DNA of 5,926 nucleotides from Candidatus Moraniibacteriota bacterium (GCA_003157295.1 PMJF01000039.1:12619-18544), one strand, 5' to 3'. Positions 1 through 5,926 are shown, numbered from the stretch's first letter. Made by a program: numbers and translations. The notes: generated by a model not told the origin, from the sequence alone.

Positions 1-275
1 GCGTGCCAAAAAGGACGCAGATCTTCGGGAAGTTGCGGCGAAGTATGCATGAGAAAGGCGATTAGATCGTGTTTCGTGATCTCTTTTTCGATCCGGTTTA
101 TCTCTTGCGGATCGATCTTTATCGATTCGACGAGATTCTTCGGAATTTTTACCTCAAGCAAGCCCAACCTAATTTTCGCTTGAAGCACTGCTTCTTCCAC
201 TCTCGCCCAATTGCGAAATTTCGCCTCTTCGCTCCAAATTTGGCTCATTTCCTTGGTCGAATATCTCGAAATCAT
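1..275 (-). CDS. purB: Adenylosuccinate lyase, N-terminal part (cut by the left window edge)
   Basis: This is the start of adenylosuccinate lyase, a cytosolic purine enzyme that releases fumarate from SAICAR (to AICAR) and from adenylosuccinate (to AMP). Ninety-one full codons are visible, beginning at an ATG at 275. The protein opens MISRYSTKEMSQIW, very close to the family signature at the N-terminus (compare MIERYSRPEMSAIW in Bacillus PurB, recalled from memory). It continues with a helical WARVEEAVLQAKIRLG segment, INRIEKEITKHDLIAF around residues 59-74 (containing the conserved His69-Asp70 of the substrate site), and then PFWH at 88-91, just where the family's H-x-G-L-T-S active-site stretch would begin beyond the window. 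There is no clear Shine-Dalgarno; the start was chosen from the conserved N-terminus. It lies in the same orientation as the next gene (380-1102) but probably has its own promoter in the 104-bp gap. The family assignment is secure; the rest of the gene cannot be judged. Confidence 0.93.
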   Translation of the reverse strand, partial: MISRYSTKEMSQIWSEEAKFRNWARVEEAVLQAKIRLGLLEVKIPKNLVESIKIDPQEINRIEKEITKHDLIAFLMHTSPQLPEDLRPFWH

Positions 276-311
276 GCTTTATATATGAATAATAATCAAG
301 CATATTTGCTG

Positions 312-346
312 ATTATATTCTAGAGGATAATTATTCGGTTGTCCAA
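312..346 (-). promoter_or_regulatory. Candidate purB promoter
   Basis: On the minus strand TTGGAC (341-346) is followed after 18 bp by TAGAAT (317-322), and a perfect TATAAT overlaps it at 312-317. Either -10 would start RNA roughly 30-40 nt before the purB ATG at 275. The match is to the sigma-70-type consensus only; the region is A+T-rich, which makes chance matches likelier. Confidence 0.5.
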
Positions 347-379
347 AATAGAAAGCTAAAGAGTATAAAATACTTCGCC

Positions 380-1102
380 TTACCGTTTTTTTAAAATCGC
401 CATCTCATTAGGAGGATAATAGCAACGAGGATTGGGATATTCATTATAGTCGGCACAGCAATCCTCATCGACATGGGTCCTGCCGCCTCTCTGCGGATGT
501 TCGCTTTTAACGGGGCAAACCCGCAATCCACTAGGAAGTTTATTGGTCGACCCTGCAAGAACCGGGGCGCTATTGATCAGAGCTATCTCCGCGGCGCGTT
601 GTCTCGCGATTATTTTCGCTCTGGCTTCCTTGTCCGCCTTATCTTTTGCTAGATTGGCCTCCTCCAACATCAACTCTGGACCTATATTTTCTTCAAGAGA
701 TGCATTGCCTTCGGTACCCGAAGTATTTTCATCAGTTTGGTTATCGGCCGCAATAGCGTTCTTGATAATCTGCATCTCTGGGCTGCTGTTTAGCGCGTTT
801 CTTTCCTTTTTTTGGCCAAAATCATACAGAAGTTTTCCACTCCCGAAAAAAGAAATCCCAAAGACCACGGCACAAACCAAAACTAGCGCTGCCATTTCTG
901 AGCTTTTCGGCTTAAAGTCAACTTCTTGAAATAGATTCAGTTTTATCTCCCTGCGCAGAAAACTATGGGCGTAAGCTCGTAGGATAAATGCCCTCCTTTT
1001 TGCTTTGGGGGATTTCGTACCCTCGAAGAGATAAGTTAATACCCTACGCGTAAGCTTGGGGAGCTTTGTTTTCTTAAATTTGTTTGATTTCTTGGATTTC
1101 AT
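380..1102 (-). CDS. Hypothetical single-pass membrane protein with Cys-containing C-terminal domain
   Basis: I do not recognise this 240-residue protein. Residues 1-67 are strongly basic (Lys/Arg-rich, no acidic cluster). They are followed by one clear hydrophobic segment at about 69-92 (Cys77 inside it), so by the positive-inside rule the N-terminus should be cytoplasmic and the rest outside. Residues 100-145 are polar and acidic, Asn/Thr/Glu-rich and probably disordered. Residues 145-178 are Ala/Lys/Glu-rich and probably helical, possibly a coiled coil. The tail, 186-232, is compact and looks like a small conserved domain, with Cys196, the pair Cys215-Cys216 and Cys227, His202 and His210, several Asp/Glu, and a Pro/Tyr-rich end. 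The Cys set could form two disulphides or bind metal; neither is shown. The ATG at 1102 is preceded by a TATAAT but by no strong Shine-Dalgarno. A terminator separates it from the copper operon, so a shared role in copper is not implied. That it is a real gene is supported by the unbroken frame, the ordered domain plan and the filling of the intergenic space. Confidence 0.8.
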   Translation of the reverse strand: MKSKKSNKFKKTKLPKLTRRVLTYLFEGTKSPKAKRRAFILRAYAHSFLRREIKLNLFQEVDFKPKSSEMAALVLVCAVVFGISFFGSGKLLYDFGQKKERNALNSSPEMQIIKNAIAADNQTDENTSGTEGNASLEENIGPELMLEEANLAKDKADKEARAKIIARQRAAEIALINSAPVLAGSTNKLPSGLRVCPVKSEHPQRGGRTHVDEDCCADYNEYPNPRCYYPPNEMAILKKR

Positions 1103-1123
1103 ATTTCAAGCCATTCTAGTTGA

Positions 1124-1129
1124 ATTATA
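1124..1129 (-). promoter_or_regulatory. Candidate -10 element upstream of the 380-1102 gene
   Basis: A perfect TATAAT on the minus strand lies 21 bp before the ATG at 1102. No convincing -35 is seen at 16-19 bp (TTTTAT at 17 bp is the best), and the site is just past the copper-operon terminator, a natural place for the next promoter. Confidence 0.4.
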
Positions 1130-1139
1130 CTAAAAAATT

Positions 1140-1179
1140 CGGAAAAATAAAACTTGTTACCCTCTATGGATAACAAGTT
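1140..1179 (-). terminator. Intrinsic terminator of the copper operon
   Basis: Reading the minus strand, AACTTGTTATCC pairs with GGGTAACAAGTT over 12 positions (11 Watson-Crick and one T-G wobble) around a 5-nt loop ATAGA, spanning 1179 to 1151. It is followed at once by TTTTATTTTT. It begins 16 bp after the stop codon of the P-type ATPase at 1196 and precedes the unrelated gene at 1102, so it fits as the end of the csoR-fusion-copA transcript. Confidence 0.85.
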
Positions 1180-1195
1180 AGCTGCCAAAAAAATG

Positions 1196-3412
1196 TTACT
1201 GAAAATTTTCTTTCCGGTAAATTCGAAGACTATTTGCCACCACCGAGACCGAGCTCATAGACATCGCTGCAGCGGCGATGATCGGGCTCAAGAACCCGGA
1301 GGCGGCCAGAGGAATGGCGATGACGTTATAGGCAAAGGCCCAAAAAAGATTTTGCTTGATCGTCTTGAAAGTGAGCCGGGAAATTTTGATCGCTTCCACC
1401 ACTTTCTCAAGATTGTTCTGAACCAAGATTATCTGTCCGGCTTCTTTGGCGATATCGGTCGCGCTCCCCATCGCTATTCCAAGATCCGCCTGCACGAGGC
1501 TCGGCGCATCGTTGATACCGTCGCCGACAAAGATTATTTTTTCTCCCCGCTCTTGAAGTTTTTTTATTTCCGCTGATTTTTGGGGTGGCAATACTTCCGC
1601 CAAAACTTTTTCGATCCCAAGTTCCTGCGCCACCGCTTCGGCGGTTTTTTGATTATCGCCCGATATCATCGTGATCTCGAGCCCCATATCCTTGAGTTCC
1701 CCGATTACCTTTTTAGATTCGTCCCGAATCTCATCGGCGACCACAATGGCTCCGATCACTTGATGGCCATGAGCCACAAAAAGGCGCGTTCCTGTTCCCA
1801 GTTTATCGTCACCGAGAATAACCCGCGCCCAATCCGTTTCCAGATCATTTTCTTCCAGCAATTTTGTGTTTCCCAACAGCAAAGCTGTTTTATGTTCAAC
1901 GCAGTTGGCCACTATCCCCTTTCCTCTTATTTCTTTGATCTTCTCGAGACCTGCCAACTTAATATTCTCTCCTTCAACATACTTTATTATCGCTTTTGAA
2001 AGCGGATGGTCTGAATTTTTGGCAAGGCTCGCCGCAATTTTTAGAATTTTATCTTCCGTAAATTTATGTTCCGGGTTACTGATGATCTTTTGCGCTTCCG
2101 GCTTTCCCTTTGTCAACGTTCCGGTCTTGTCGAAAACAACCGTTGTTATATCCTTGGTTCTTTCGAAACTTTCTCCGGTCTTAAAAAGAATCCCGCTTCG
2201 CGACCCCCTTCCTGTTCCGGCCATAATGGCCGTCGGCGTGGCCAGCCCCAAAGCGCAAGGACAAGCAATCACGAGAACCGCCACGGCATTTATCATAGCT
2301 GCTGCAAAATTATGGCTGAAAAGAAACCACCCAGAGAAAGTGAGAAGGGCAATGAGGATTATTGATGGCACAAAAATGCCAGAAATTTTATCGGCCAGCT
2401 TTTGGATAGGCGCTTTTGAACCTTGCGCTTCTTCCACCGTCATTATAATTTGCGCGAGCACTGTATCTCCTCCGATATGCAACACTTTGATCTTGAGCAC
2501 TCCGTCCTGGTTCAATGTAGCGCCGAACACCGAAGAAAATTTTTTCTTTTCCACTGGAAGAGATTCACCGGTCAGCATCGATTCGTCGATACTGGATTCT
2601 CCTTCGACCACGATCCCGTCCAGCGGAATTTTTTCTCCCGGCCGGACAATTATAATATCGCCGACTCGAATTTCATAAATATTTACCTCTTTTTCTTCTC
2701 CATTGATGCTAAGCCACGCTTTTTTCACCCCGAGTTCCATCAATTTTCGCATTGCTTCTCCAGCTTGTCCCGTGCTTTTAGCCTCAAAATATTTTCCGAG
2801 AAGTATAAGCGTAACAATAAGGGCCGCTGATTCAAGATAACCAACGCGCGCGGAAAATATCGCCCACAAGCTATAGAAATAAGCCGCCAGAGTCCCCAAT
2901 GAAATCAAAGTGTCCATATTGGCCCGCATTTTTTTGGCTTGCATGAAGGCCATCCGGTGAAAGCGCCAGCCAAACCAGAAAACAACCGCTGTTGCAAAAA
3001 AAAGATAGAGCCACATGATGAGATCAATTTTCATGATCAAAACGCCGGTCTCGATCTTGAAAAACATGCCCGAAAGAAGTGGCGCGCTCAAAACGGCGGA
3101 ACCTAAGAACGCCAGCCAATTTTTCCTGATATCCCCATTGCCATGCTTATGTTCATCGCCTGTTTTGGTCATTTCGTGTTTCGCGCCGTGTGTTTCATGC
3201 TCGACGATCTGATATCCATTGTCCCTGATAATTTTCTTCACATCCTCCCGGCTCAGAACATCCGCATCATAGGAAGCGGTCGCTTTCTTGGTCGCAAAGT
3301 TGACGTTCGCGTTCAAAATGCCTTTCTTTTTCAAGAGTTCTTTTTCATTGTTTATGGCGCAAGAGGCGCAACTCATGCCGGAGATTTTAATTGAAATTTT
3401 TTTTGGATCCAT
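1196..3412 (-). CDS. copA: Cu(I)-translocating P-type ATPase (P1B-1)
   Basis: This 738-residue protein is a copper-exporting P-type ATPase that uses ATP to pump Cu(I) out of the cytoplasm. In order it shows: an N-terminal HMA metal-binding domain (about 5-70) with the site GMSCASC (Cys15, Cys18); a His-rich linker (71-95); two membrane-helix pairs before the actuator (about 98-207); the actuator loop with TGES (281-284); the CPC metal site in helix 6 (384-386); the phosphorylated aspartate in DKTGT (Asp428); the nucleotide-domain HP pair (469-470); the hinge GDGINDAP (630-637); and last helices with YN (695-696) and MSMSS (717-721). CPC plus YN plus MxxSS is the ligand signature of the Cu(I)/Ag(I) subgroup, distinct from the Zn/Cd and Co subgroups. 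The length is normal for a one-HMA CopA. The ATG at 3412 is 10 bp after the stop of the gene upstream, indicating translation from one mRNA. The leader before the ATG is A/T-rich with no clear Shine-Dalgarno. Silver could also be carried. Confidence 0.97.
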   Translation of the reverse strand: MDPKKISIKISGMSCASCAINNEKELLKKKGILNANVNFATKKATASYDADVLSREDVKKIIRDNGYQIVEHETHGAKHEMTKTGDEHKHGNGDIRKNWLAFLGSAVLSAPLLSGMFFKIETGVLIMKIDLIMWLYLFFATAVVFWFGWRFHRMAFMQAKKMRANMDTLISLGTLAAYFYSLWAIFSARVGYLESAALIVTLILLGKYFEAKSTGQAGEAMRKLMELGVKKAWLSINGEEKEVNIYEIRVGDIIIVRPGEKIPLDGIVVEGESSIDESMLTGESLPVEKKKFSSVFGATLNQDGVLKIKVLHIGGDTVLAQIIMTVEEAQGSKAPIQKLADKISGIFVPSIILIALLTFSGWFLFSHNFAAAMINAVAVLVIACPCALGLATPTAIMAGTGRGSRSGILFKTGESFERTKDITTVVFDKTGTLTKGKPEAQKIISNPEHKFTEDKILKIAASLAKNSDHPLSKAIIKYVEGENIKLAGLEKIKEIRGKGIVANCVEHKTALLLGNTKLLEENDLETDWARVILGDDKLGTGTRLFVAHGHQVIGAIVVADEIRDESKKVIGELKDMGLEITMISGDNQKTAEAVAQELGIEKVLAEVLPPQKSAEIKKLQERGEKIIFVGDGINDAPSLVQADLGIAMGSATDIAKEAGQIILVQNNLEKVVEAIKISRLTFKTIKQNLFWAFAYNVIAIPLAASGFLSPIIAAAAMSMSSVSVVANSLRIYRKENFQ

Positions 3413-3422
3413 AAATTTTATC

Positions 3423-4814
3423 TTATTCCACTATAAATTTCCCTCGCACCATTCCCATCCCGCAAGAGAAAGGGAGATCGCCTTTTTTTGAAGGGGTAAA
3501 GTCAACAACATTTTCGCCGTACTTCAAATTTTTCAAAATATTAAAGGACGGCAGAATGATCGTGCTGGTACAGCCGCTGACATTCACGCCGTTTATAACC
3601 CATCTTACCGGAACGCCCTGCTTTATCTTGAAAACACTCGGCTCAAATCCGCTTGAGGTCACGTTCATAGTGATGGTTTGAGTCGCCTGGCTCGTGGCCT
3701 TATTTTGAACGAGAGGGACTTCGCTTTTGGCCACGCTCTCTTTTTTATTGTTATTTGAACTGATGACATTCGTCTTCACGCCTTTCAAAGCCAGGCCGGA
3801 ATTTAGCGTATAAATAGCAAAAATAATGATAAGAGCTCCCGCTACTTTTTGAAACACCACGAAGCCTCGATTTTTTGTCCACGAAGCCGTGATGCCCAAA
3901 ACTAAAAGCGTTGGAACCGTACCAAGCGCAAAGAGAAATAGGCTCAACCCTCCGATCAGAAAACTGCCGGAAGCAAGCGCAAAGAGCTGCATGCTTTGAG
4001 TGAAACCGCAGGGAAGAAAAAAGCTTAACCCGCCCAGAAGAAAAGGAGCCGTTTTGTGTTCTGATCGCTTTAATTCTGCCCATTTTCCGCTGAAAATTTT
4101 GGGCATCCGGATCCCGACAGCCGAAAGCGAGGGAACGATTCCCAGGATATTGAGTCCCAGCCACCCCATCACCACGGCAATGATGATCGTATATATAGAA
4201 ATAAAATTTCCGGAGATGTTCAGTTCGCCGCCGATGATTCCCAAAAGTCCGCCCAAAAGAAAAAATGCCGCCAATCGCCCGATATGAAAAAATAAATTCG
4301 GCCGGACGGCGCTTTCAAAAAAACTTTTTCCGCTGCTTTGATATTTTTCCGAAAAAGCGATTATCACTGCCCCCACTACCACCAGACACGAGGAGACTGA
4401 AGCGACAAGGCCGATGAGAAAGGATACTCCATATGATAGAGTTGTGCTTCTGATGTTGATCGCGTCAAGAAAACCGGCGTTTTGAAAAAATCGATACAGC
4501 AATAACAGAATCAGGGTAACAATGCCCGCATTCATCCAGTCCTGCCAAGCGGCTTTATTTTTTATCCCGCTTTCTTCTCCGACTTGCTTCTCCGGCTCGT
4601 TATCAAAAAACGCATAGCCGAACTTTTTGGCACTTTTTTTTATCGCGCCGAGATCCGGCTCCGTTTCTTTATAAAAAATTTCCGCCGTACCGCCTTTCCA
4701 ATCCACTTTCACGTCCGCCACGCCTGGGACATTTCTAAATTCTTCGTCAAACAGTTTCTCACAGCTTGCGCAATGCATCCCTTTAATATAAATTTTTTTT
4801 GAGCGCATAACCAT
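3423..4814 (-). CDS. HMA / TauE-SafE (DsbD-like) membrane / cupredoxin-like fusion protein
   Basis: This 463-residue protein has three parts. Residues 5-72 are an HMA domain with GMHCASC (Cys15, Cys18). Residues 95-340 are a membrane domain of the TauE/SafE or DsbD_2 (cytochrome-c biogenesis transmembrane) type, with about seven hydrophobic segments (96-109, 126-153, 174-196, 205-227, 257-281, 286-309, 318-337). It has one cysteine in each half, Cys143 in VSSCLVVVG and Cys269 in [11 protein letters not shown]. After a polar Asn/Lys/Ser-rich linker (345-378) comes a beta-rich cupredoxin-like domain (380-463) with GCTS (Cys415) and [10 protein letters not shown] (Cys451, Met453, Met455). Seven helices would put the HMA domain inside and the cupredoxin outside. 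It sits between csoR-like and copA genes, so a role in copper handling is a strong inference; the old name sulfite exporter is probably misleading. The exact reaction (copper delivery, thiol reduction or both) is unknown. Starts at Met1 (4814) and Met3 (4808) are both possible; the stop of csoR is 16 bp upstream of Met1. Confidence 0.9.
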   Translation of the reverse strand: MVMRSKKIYIKGMHCASCEKLFDEEFRNVPGVADVKVDWKGGTAEIFYKETEPDLGAIKKSAKKFGYAFFDNEPEKQVGEESGIKNKAAWQDWMNAGIVTLILLLLYRFFQNAGFLDAINIRSTTLSYGVSFLIGLVASVSSCLVVVGAVIIAFSEKYQSSGKSFFESAVRPNLFFHIGRLAAFFLLGGLLGIIGGELNISGNFISIYTIIIAVVMGWLGLNILGIVPSLSAVGIRMPKIFSGKWAELKRSEHKTAPFLLGGLSFFLPCGFTQSMQLFALASGSFLIGGLSLFLFALGTVPTLLVLGITASWTKNRGFVVFQKVAGALIIIFAIYTLNSGLALKGVKTNVISSNNNKKESVAKSEVPLVQNKATSQATQTITMNVTSSGFEPSVFKIKQGVPVRWVINGVNVSGCTSTIILPSFNILKNLKYGENVVDFTPSKKGDLPFSCGMGMVRGKFIVE

Positions 4815-4830
4815 ATTTTATATTTTATTC

Positions 4831-5097
4831 TTATCTCGACAATCGGCTGATATTGAGTATCTCGTCGATCATTTCCTGTTTCCGTTTCTCATTCGTCCCC
4901 CGCATCGCGCTCACAAAACAACTATTGAGATGCCGCTCGAGCAGCTTATTGTTCGCCGACTTTAAAAGGCCGATGACCGCGAGATTCTGCTGAAGAATAT
5001 CAATGCAATATTCTTTTTTCTCGACCATTTTGATGACATTCCCAAGATGGCTGTGCGCCTTTTTGAGCGCCGTAACAATTTCTTTGTTAATTTCCAT
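4831..5097 (-). CDS. csoR: CsoR-family copper-sensing transcriptional repressor
   Basis: This 88-residue all-helical protein belongs to the CsoR/RcnR family (DUF156, metal-sensitive repressor), small tetrameric DNA-binding proteins. The family signature is seen in KKAHSHLGNVIKMVEKKEYC and in the helix with RHLNSC. The metal ligands Cys31, His56 and Cys60 match the Cys-His-Cys Cu(I) site of CsoR, not the RcnR (Ni/Co) set, and the retained His56 argues against a persulfide-sensing CstR. It is the first gene of a three-gene minus-strand operon with a copper ATPase, so it most likely represses its own operon and is released by Cu(I). The only credible start is the ATG at 5097: the frame upstream reaches a TAA about 25 bp further with no start codon. 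An AAGGA stretch near 5122-5126 is too far upstream to serve as a normal ribosome site. Confidence 0.95.
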   Translation of the reverse strand: MEINKEIVTALKKAHSHLGNVIKMVEKKEYCIDILQQNLAVIGLLKSANNKLLERHLNSCFVSAMRGTNEKRKQEMIDEILNISRLSR

Positions 5098-5148
5098 AGT
5101 ATAACTATTACTTTTAAATTATTCCTTTTTTACTTTTTAGCTTGAAAC

Positions 5149-5166
5149 ACCTCCCCCCTAGGTACC
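5149..5166. promoter_or_regulatory. Candidate CsoR operator
   Basis: On the plus strand this site reads ACCTCCCCCCTAGGTACC; read from the other strand it contains TACC-TAGGGGGG-A. A run of six C/G flanked by TACC/GGT-type half sites is the kind of imperfect palindrome bound by CsoR proteins in other bacteria (from memory of Bacillus-type copZA operators). It begins directly after the csoR -10 box and covers the expected transcription start, where binding would block RNA polymerase. It is the only C/G run of this length in an otherwise A+T-rich intergenic region. Confidence 0.6.
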
Positions 5167-5194
5167 ACTATACTCCTACTCCAGATCCTGTCAA
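5167..5194 (-). promoter_or_regulatory. Promoter of the copper operon
   Basis: On the minus strand a perfect -35 TTGACA (5189-5194) is followed after 16 bp by TATAGT (5167-5172), one mismatch from the consensus -10. RNA should begin near 5160, giving a leader of about 60 nt before the csoR ATG at 5097. The strength of this promoter and the operator candidate lying on its start site fit a repressor-controlled operon. Confidence 0.75.
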
Positions 5195-5229
5195 ATTCTT
5201 TCAAGGGCATAGAGACATCCTTCATTTTA

Positions 5230-5238
5230 TGCTATTAT
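5230..5238 (+). promoter_or_regulatory. Candidate extended -10 promoter for the 5284 gene
   Basis: TGCTATTAT is an extended -10 element (TG-n-TATTAT). It would start RNA near 5245, about 39 nt before the ATG at 5284. No good -35 is seen at the right distance. It is back to back with the copper-operon promoter. Confidence 0.4.
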
Positions 5239-5272
5239 TGAGGCAGGTTTACGGATAAAAAGTTGACAGTTG

Positions 5273-5280
5273 GGAGGTGA
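5273..5280 (+). promoter_or_regulatory. Strong Shine-Dalgarno for the 5284 gene
   Basis: GGAGGTGA is an exact eight-base match to the usual anti-Shine-Dalgarno end of 16S rRNA. The GGAGG core is 6 nt from the ATG at 5284, which fixes that start. It contrasts with the weak or absent sites in front of the other genes of the window. Confidence 0.9.
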
Positions 5281-5283
5281 TTT

Positions 5284-5721
5284 ATGAATTCTCAGTATAA
5301 TTATCAATATTCAGGCAATGTGCCTCCAGAAGCGGCGGCGGGCGCTTTCGCTCTGGCAGGCGGAGTGTTTATACTTGTAATGGTTTTTGTTCTCATTCTC
5401 TATGTCGTAATGGCTATTTCTCTTATGAAGATCGCCAAACGCACCGGAACGGAAAATGCCTGGTTTGCCTGGATACCGATCTTGAATCTCATTCTCATGC
5501 TCCAGATCGCCAAACGCCCAATGTGGTGGCTGATTTTCTTCCTGGTTCCCATCCTTAACATTGCCGGCATCGTCATGCAGTTCATAATTTGGGTGGATAT
5601 CGCCAAACGGCTTGGCAAAACGGCGGTATTTGGAGTGCTCGCCGCTCTTATCCCGATCATTTTTATGCCGTATCTGGCTTTTTCGGGAAGCGACAAAGCA
5701 CCGGCTCAACCAGTGCAATAG
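5284..5721 (+). CDS. Small polytopic membrane protein, DUF5684-like
   Basis: This 145-residue protein has a short polar Tyr/Gln/Asn-rich N-terminus (1-20) and then about four hydrophobic segments (21-48, 60-73, 80-103 and 113-134), and ends in a short polar tail. The pattern of W-x-x-x-I-P-I-x-N after a K-I-A-K-R stretch is typical of the uncharacterised DUF5684 membrane family, which is frequent in Gram-positives and in candidate phyla; I give that assignment from memory of the motif. The segment IAKR recurs at 50-53, 75-78 and 106-109, each time next to a short glycine or proline turn, so the protein seems to be built from short internal repeats on the cytoplasmic face. No catalytic residues are evident and the function is unknown. 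It is divergent from the copper operon and has its own perfect Shine-Dalgarno and terminator, so it is probably a single-gene unit. It ends with tandem stops TAG TAA. Confidence 0.85.
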   Translation: MNSQYNYQYSGNVPPEAAAGAFALAGGVFILVMVFVLILYVVMAISLMKIAKRTGTENAWFAWIPILNLILMLQIAKRPMWWLIFFLVPILNIAGIVMQFIIWVDIAKRLGKTAVFGVLAALIPIIFMPYLAFSGSDKAPAQPVQ

Positions 5722-5750
5722 TAAAATAAAACAGAATATAATAGCGTATT

Positions 5751-5786
5751 AAATATAGCCTGGTCTTGGACTTGGCTATATTTTTT
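5751..5786 (+). terminator. Intrinsic terminator after the DUF5684-like gene
   Basis: AAATATAGCC (5751-5760) and GGCTATATTT (5774-5783) form a perfect 10-bp stem with a 13-nt loop. The stem runs into a six-T tract (5781-5786). It lies 30 bp after the stop at 5721 and before the next gene on the same strand. The stem is A+T-rich outside and G+C at its top, so it may be moderate in strength. Confidence 0.8.
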
Positions 5787-5795
5787 ATGCATTAC

Positions 5796-5804
5796 TGTTA
5801 TACT
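5796..5804 (+). promoter_or_regulatory. Candidate extended -10 promoter for the right-edge gene
   Basis: TGTTATACT is an extended -10 (TG-n-TATACT, one mismatch from TATAAT). The expected RNA start, six to seven bases downstream, falls on the GTG at 5811. No -35 at a standard distance is seen, which extended -10 promoters tolerate. Confidence 0.5.
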
Positions 5805-5810
5805 AAAAGC

Positions 5811-5926
5811 GTGAAATATTCTTCAAAAAAAATTCTGATTGCAGCCGCCATTACTTTTTCTCTCATGGCTTTTGCCGCCATGGCCTATTTTATCGTTGTT
5901 CCTGAAAAAGAAATACTCGCAGAAAA
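5811..5926 (+). CDS. N-terminus of a secreted or membrane-anchored protein (cut by the right window edge)
   Basis: An open frame starts at GTG 5811 and stays open to the window end (38 full codons). It encodes a basic start (KYSSKK), then about 22 hydrophobic residues rich in Ala, Ile, Phe and Met, then a polar stretch beginning VPEKEILAE. This is the form of a signal peptide or a single N-terminal membrane anchor; no typical lipobox Cys is visible. An in-frame ATG at 5787 would add eight residues (MHYCYTKS), but it overlaps the end of the preceding terminator's T-tract and has no Shine-Dalgarno, so I prefer 5811. The GTG also lacks a Shine-Dalgarno. No family can be assigned from the part seen. 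Confidence 0.6.
   Translation, partial: MKYSSKKILIAAAITFSLMAFAAMAYFIVVPEKEILAE

Noticed and set aside
69..323. Plus-strand open frame opposite the purB start
   Set aside because: The minus strand here encodes a clear adenylosuccinate lyase N-terminus; the plus-strand translation is Phe/Arg/His-rich and resembles nothing.
362..374. Short inverted repeat AGTAT-AAA-ATACT after the 380-1102 gene
   Set aside because: A 5-bp A/T stem with a 3-nt loop and only CTTT following is too weak to call a terminator.
1866..2678. Long plus-strand open frame (270 codons) opposite copA
   Set aside because: It is fully antisense to an unambiguous P-type ATPase, its translation has no domain pattern, and several other plus-strand frames overlap the same stretch; a shadow of codon bias.
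3423..4814. Annotating the fusion protein as a sulfite exporter
   Set aside because: The TauE/SafE label is only a distant family name; the HMA and cupredoxin domains and the csoR/copA neighbours point to copper.
5263..5268. TTGACA on the plus strand as a -35 box for the 5284 gene
   Set aside because: Its only TATAAT partner (5296-5301) is 27 bp away and inside the coding region, so RNA would start after the start codon.
5311..5718. Minus-strand open frames opposite the DUF5684-like gene
   Set aside because: The plus-strand gene has a perfect Shine-Dalgarno and a coherent membrane topology; the antisense products are polar, low-sense sequences.
1..5926. CRISPR arrays, tRNA or rRNA genes, insertion sequences
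   Set aside because: No regularly spaced direct repeats, no cloverleaf-like segment or conserved rRNA stretch, and no transposase or flanking terminal repeats were seen.

Overview
This window is a compact bacterial chromosomal segment of moderate G+C with mostly short intergenic gaps. All recognisable reading frames use the standard code: stops are TAA or TAG, no in-frame TGA occurs, and Trp is TGG. The gene content is a purB-type adenylosuccinate lyase, a copper operon containing an HMA-TauE/SafE(DsbD-like)-cupredoxin fusion, a DUF5684-like small membrane protein and an unrecognised one-TM Cys-rich protein. Together with several starts lacking a Shine-Dalgarno sequence, this resembles Candidate Phyla Radiation (Patescibacteria, Parcubacteria-like) genomes. 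That assignment is an inference from gene style; there is no rRNA or marker gene here to prove it.

Layout. Positions 1-275 (minus) hold the first 91 codons of adenylosuccinate lyase, which runs off the left edge. Positions 276-379 are its upstream region with a candidate promoter. Positions 380-1102 (minus) encode an unrecognised membrane-anchored protein with a Cys-containing C-terminal domain. Positions 1140-1179 form a good intrinsic terminator for the operon that lies to its right. Positions 1196-5097 (minus) are a three-gene copper operon, transcribed in the order csoR-like repressor, HMA/TauE-SafE/cupredoxin fusion, Cu(I) P-type ATPase. Positions 5098-5283 are a divergent control region with a strong promoter for csoR, a C/G-tract operator candidate placed over its transcription start, and a weaker promoter plus an excellent Shine-Dalgarno for the gene on the other side. 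Positions 5284-5721 (plus) encode a small polytopic DUF5684-like protein, followed by an intrinsic terminator at 5751-5786. At 5811 or 5787 a new gene with a signal/anchor N-terminus begins and runs off the right edge.

How the genes fit together. The copper operon looks self-regulated. The CsoR-like protein has the Cys-His-Cys copper ligand set (C31, H56, C60), and its probable operator overlaps the -10/+1 region of its own promoter, so copper binding should release repression of all three genes. CopA carries every hallmark of a P1B-1 Cu(I) exporter. The middle protein is the most interesting element: a cytoplasmic CxxC metal-binding domain, a seven-helix membrane part with one cysteine in each half, and an extracytoplasmic cupredoxin-like domain that has no histidine but has a Cys/Cys/Met/Met set. 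This suggests a through-membrane copper or thiol relay. No free-standing CopZ-type chaperone is seen; the two fused HMA domains may fill that role.
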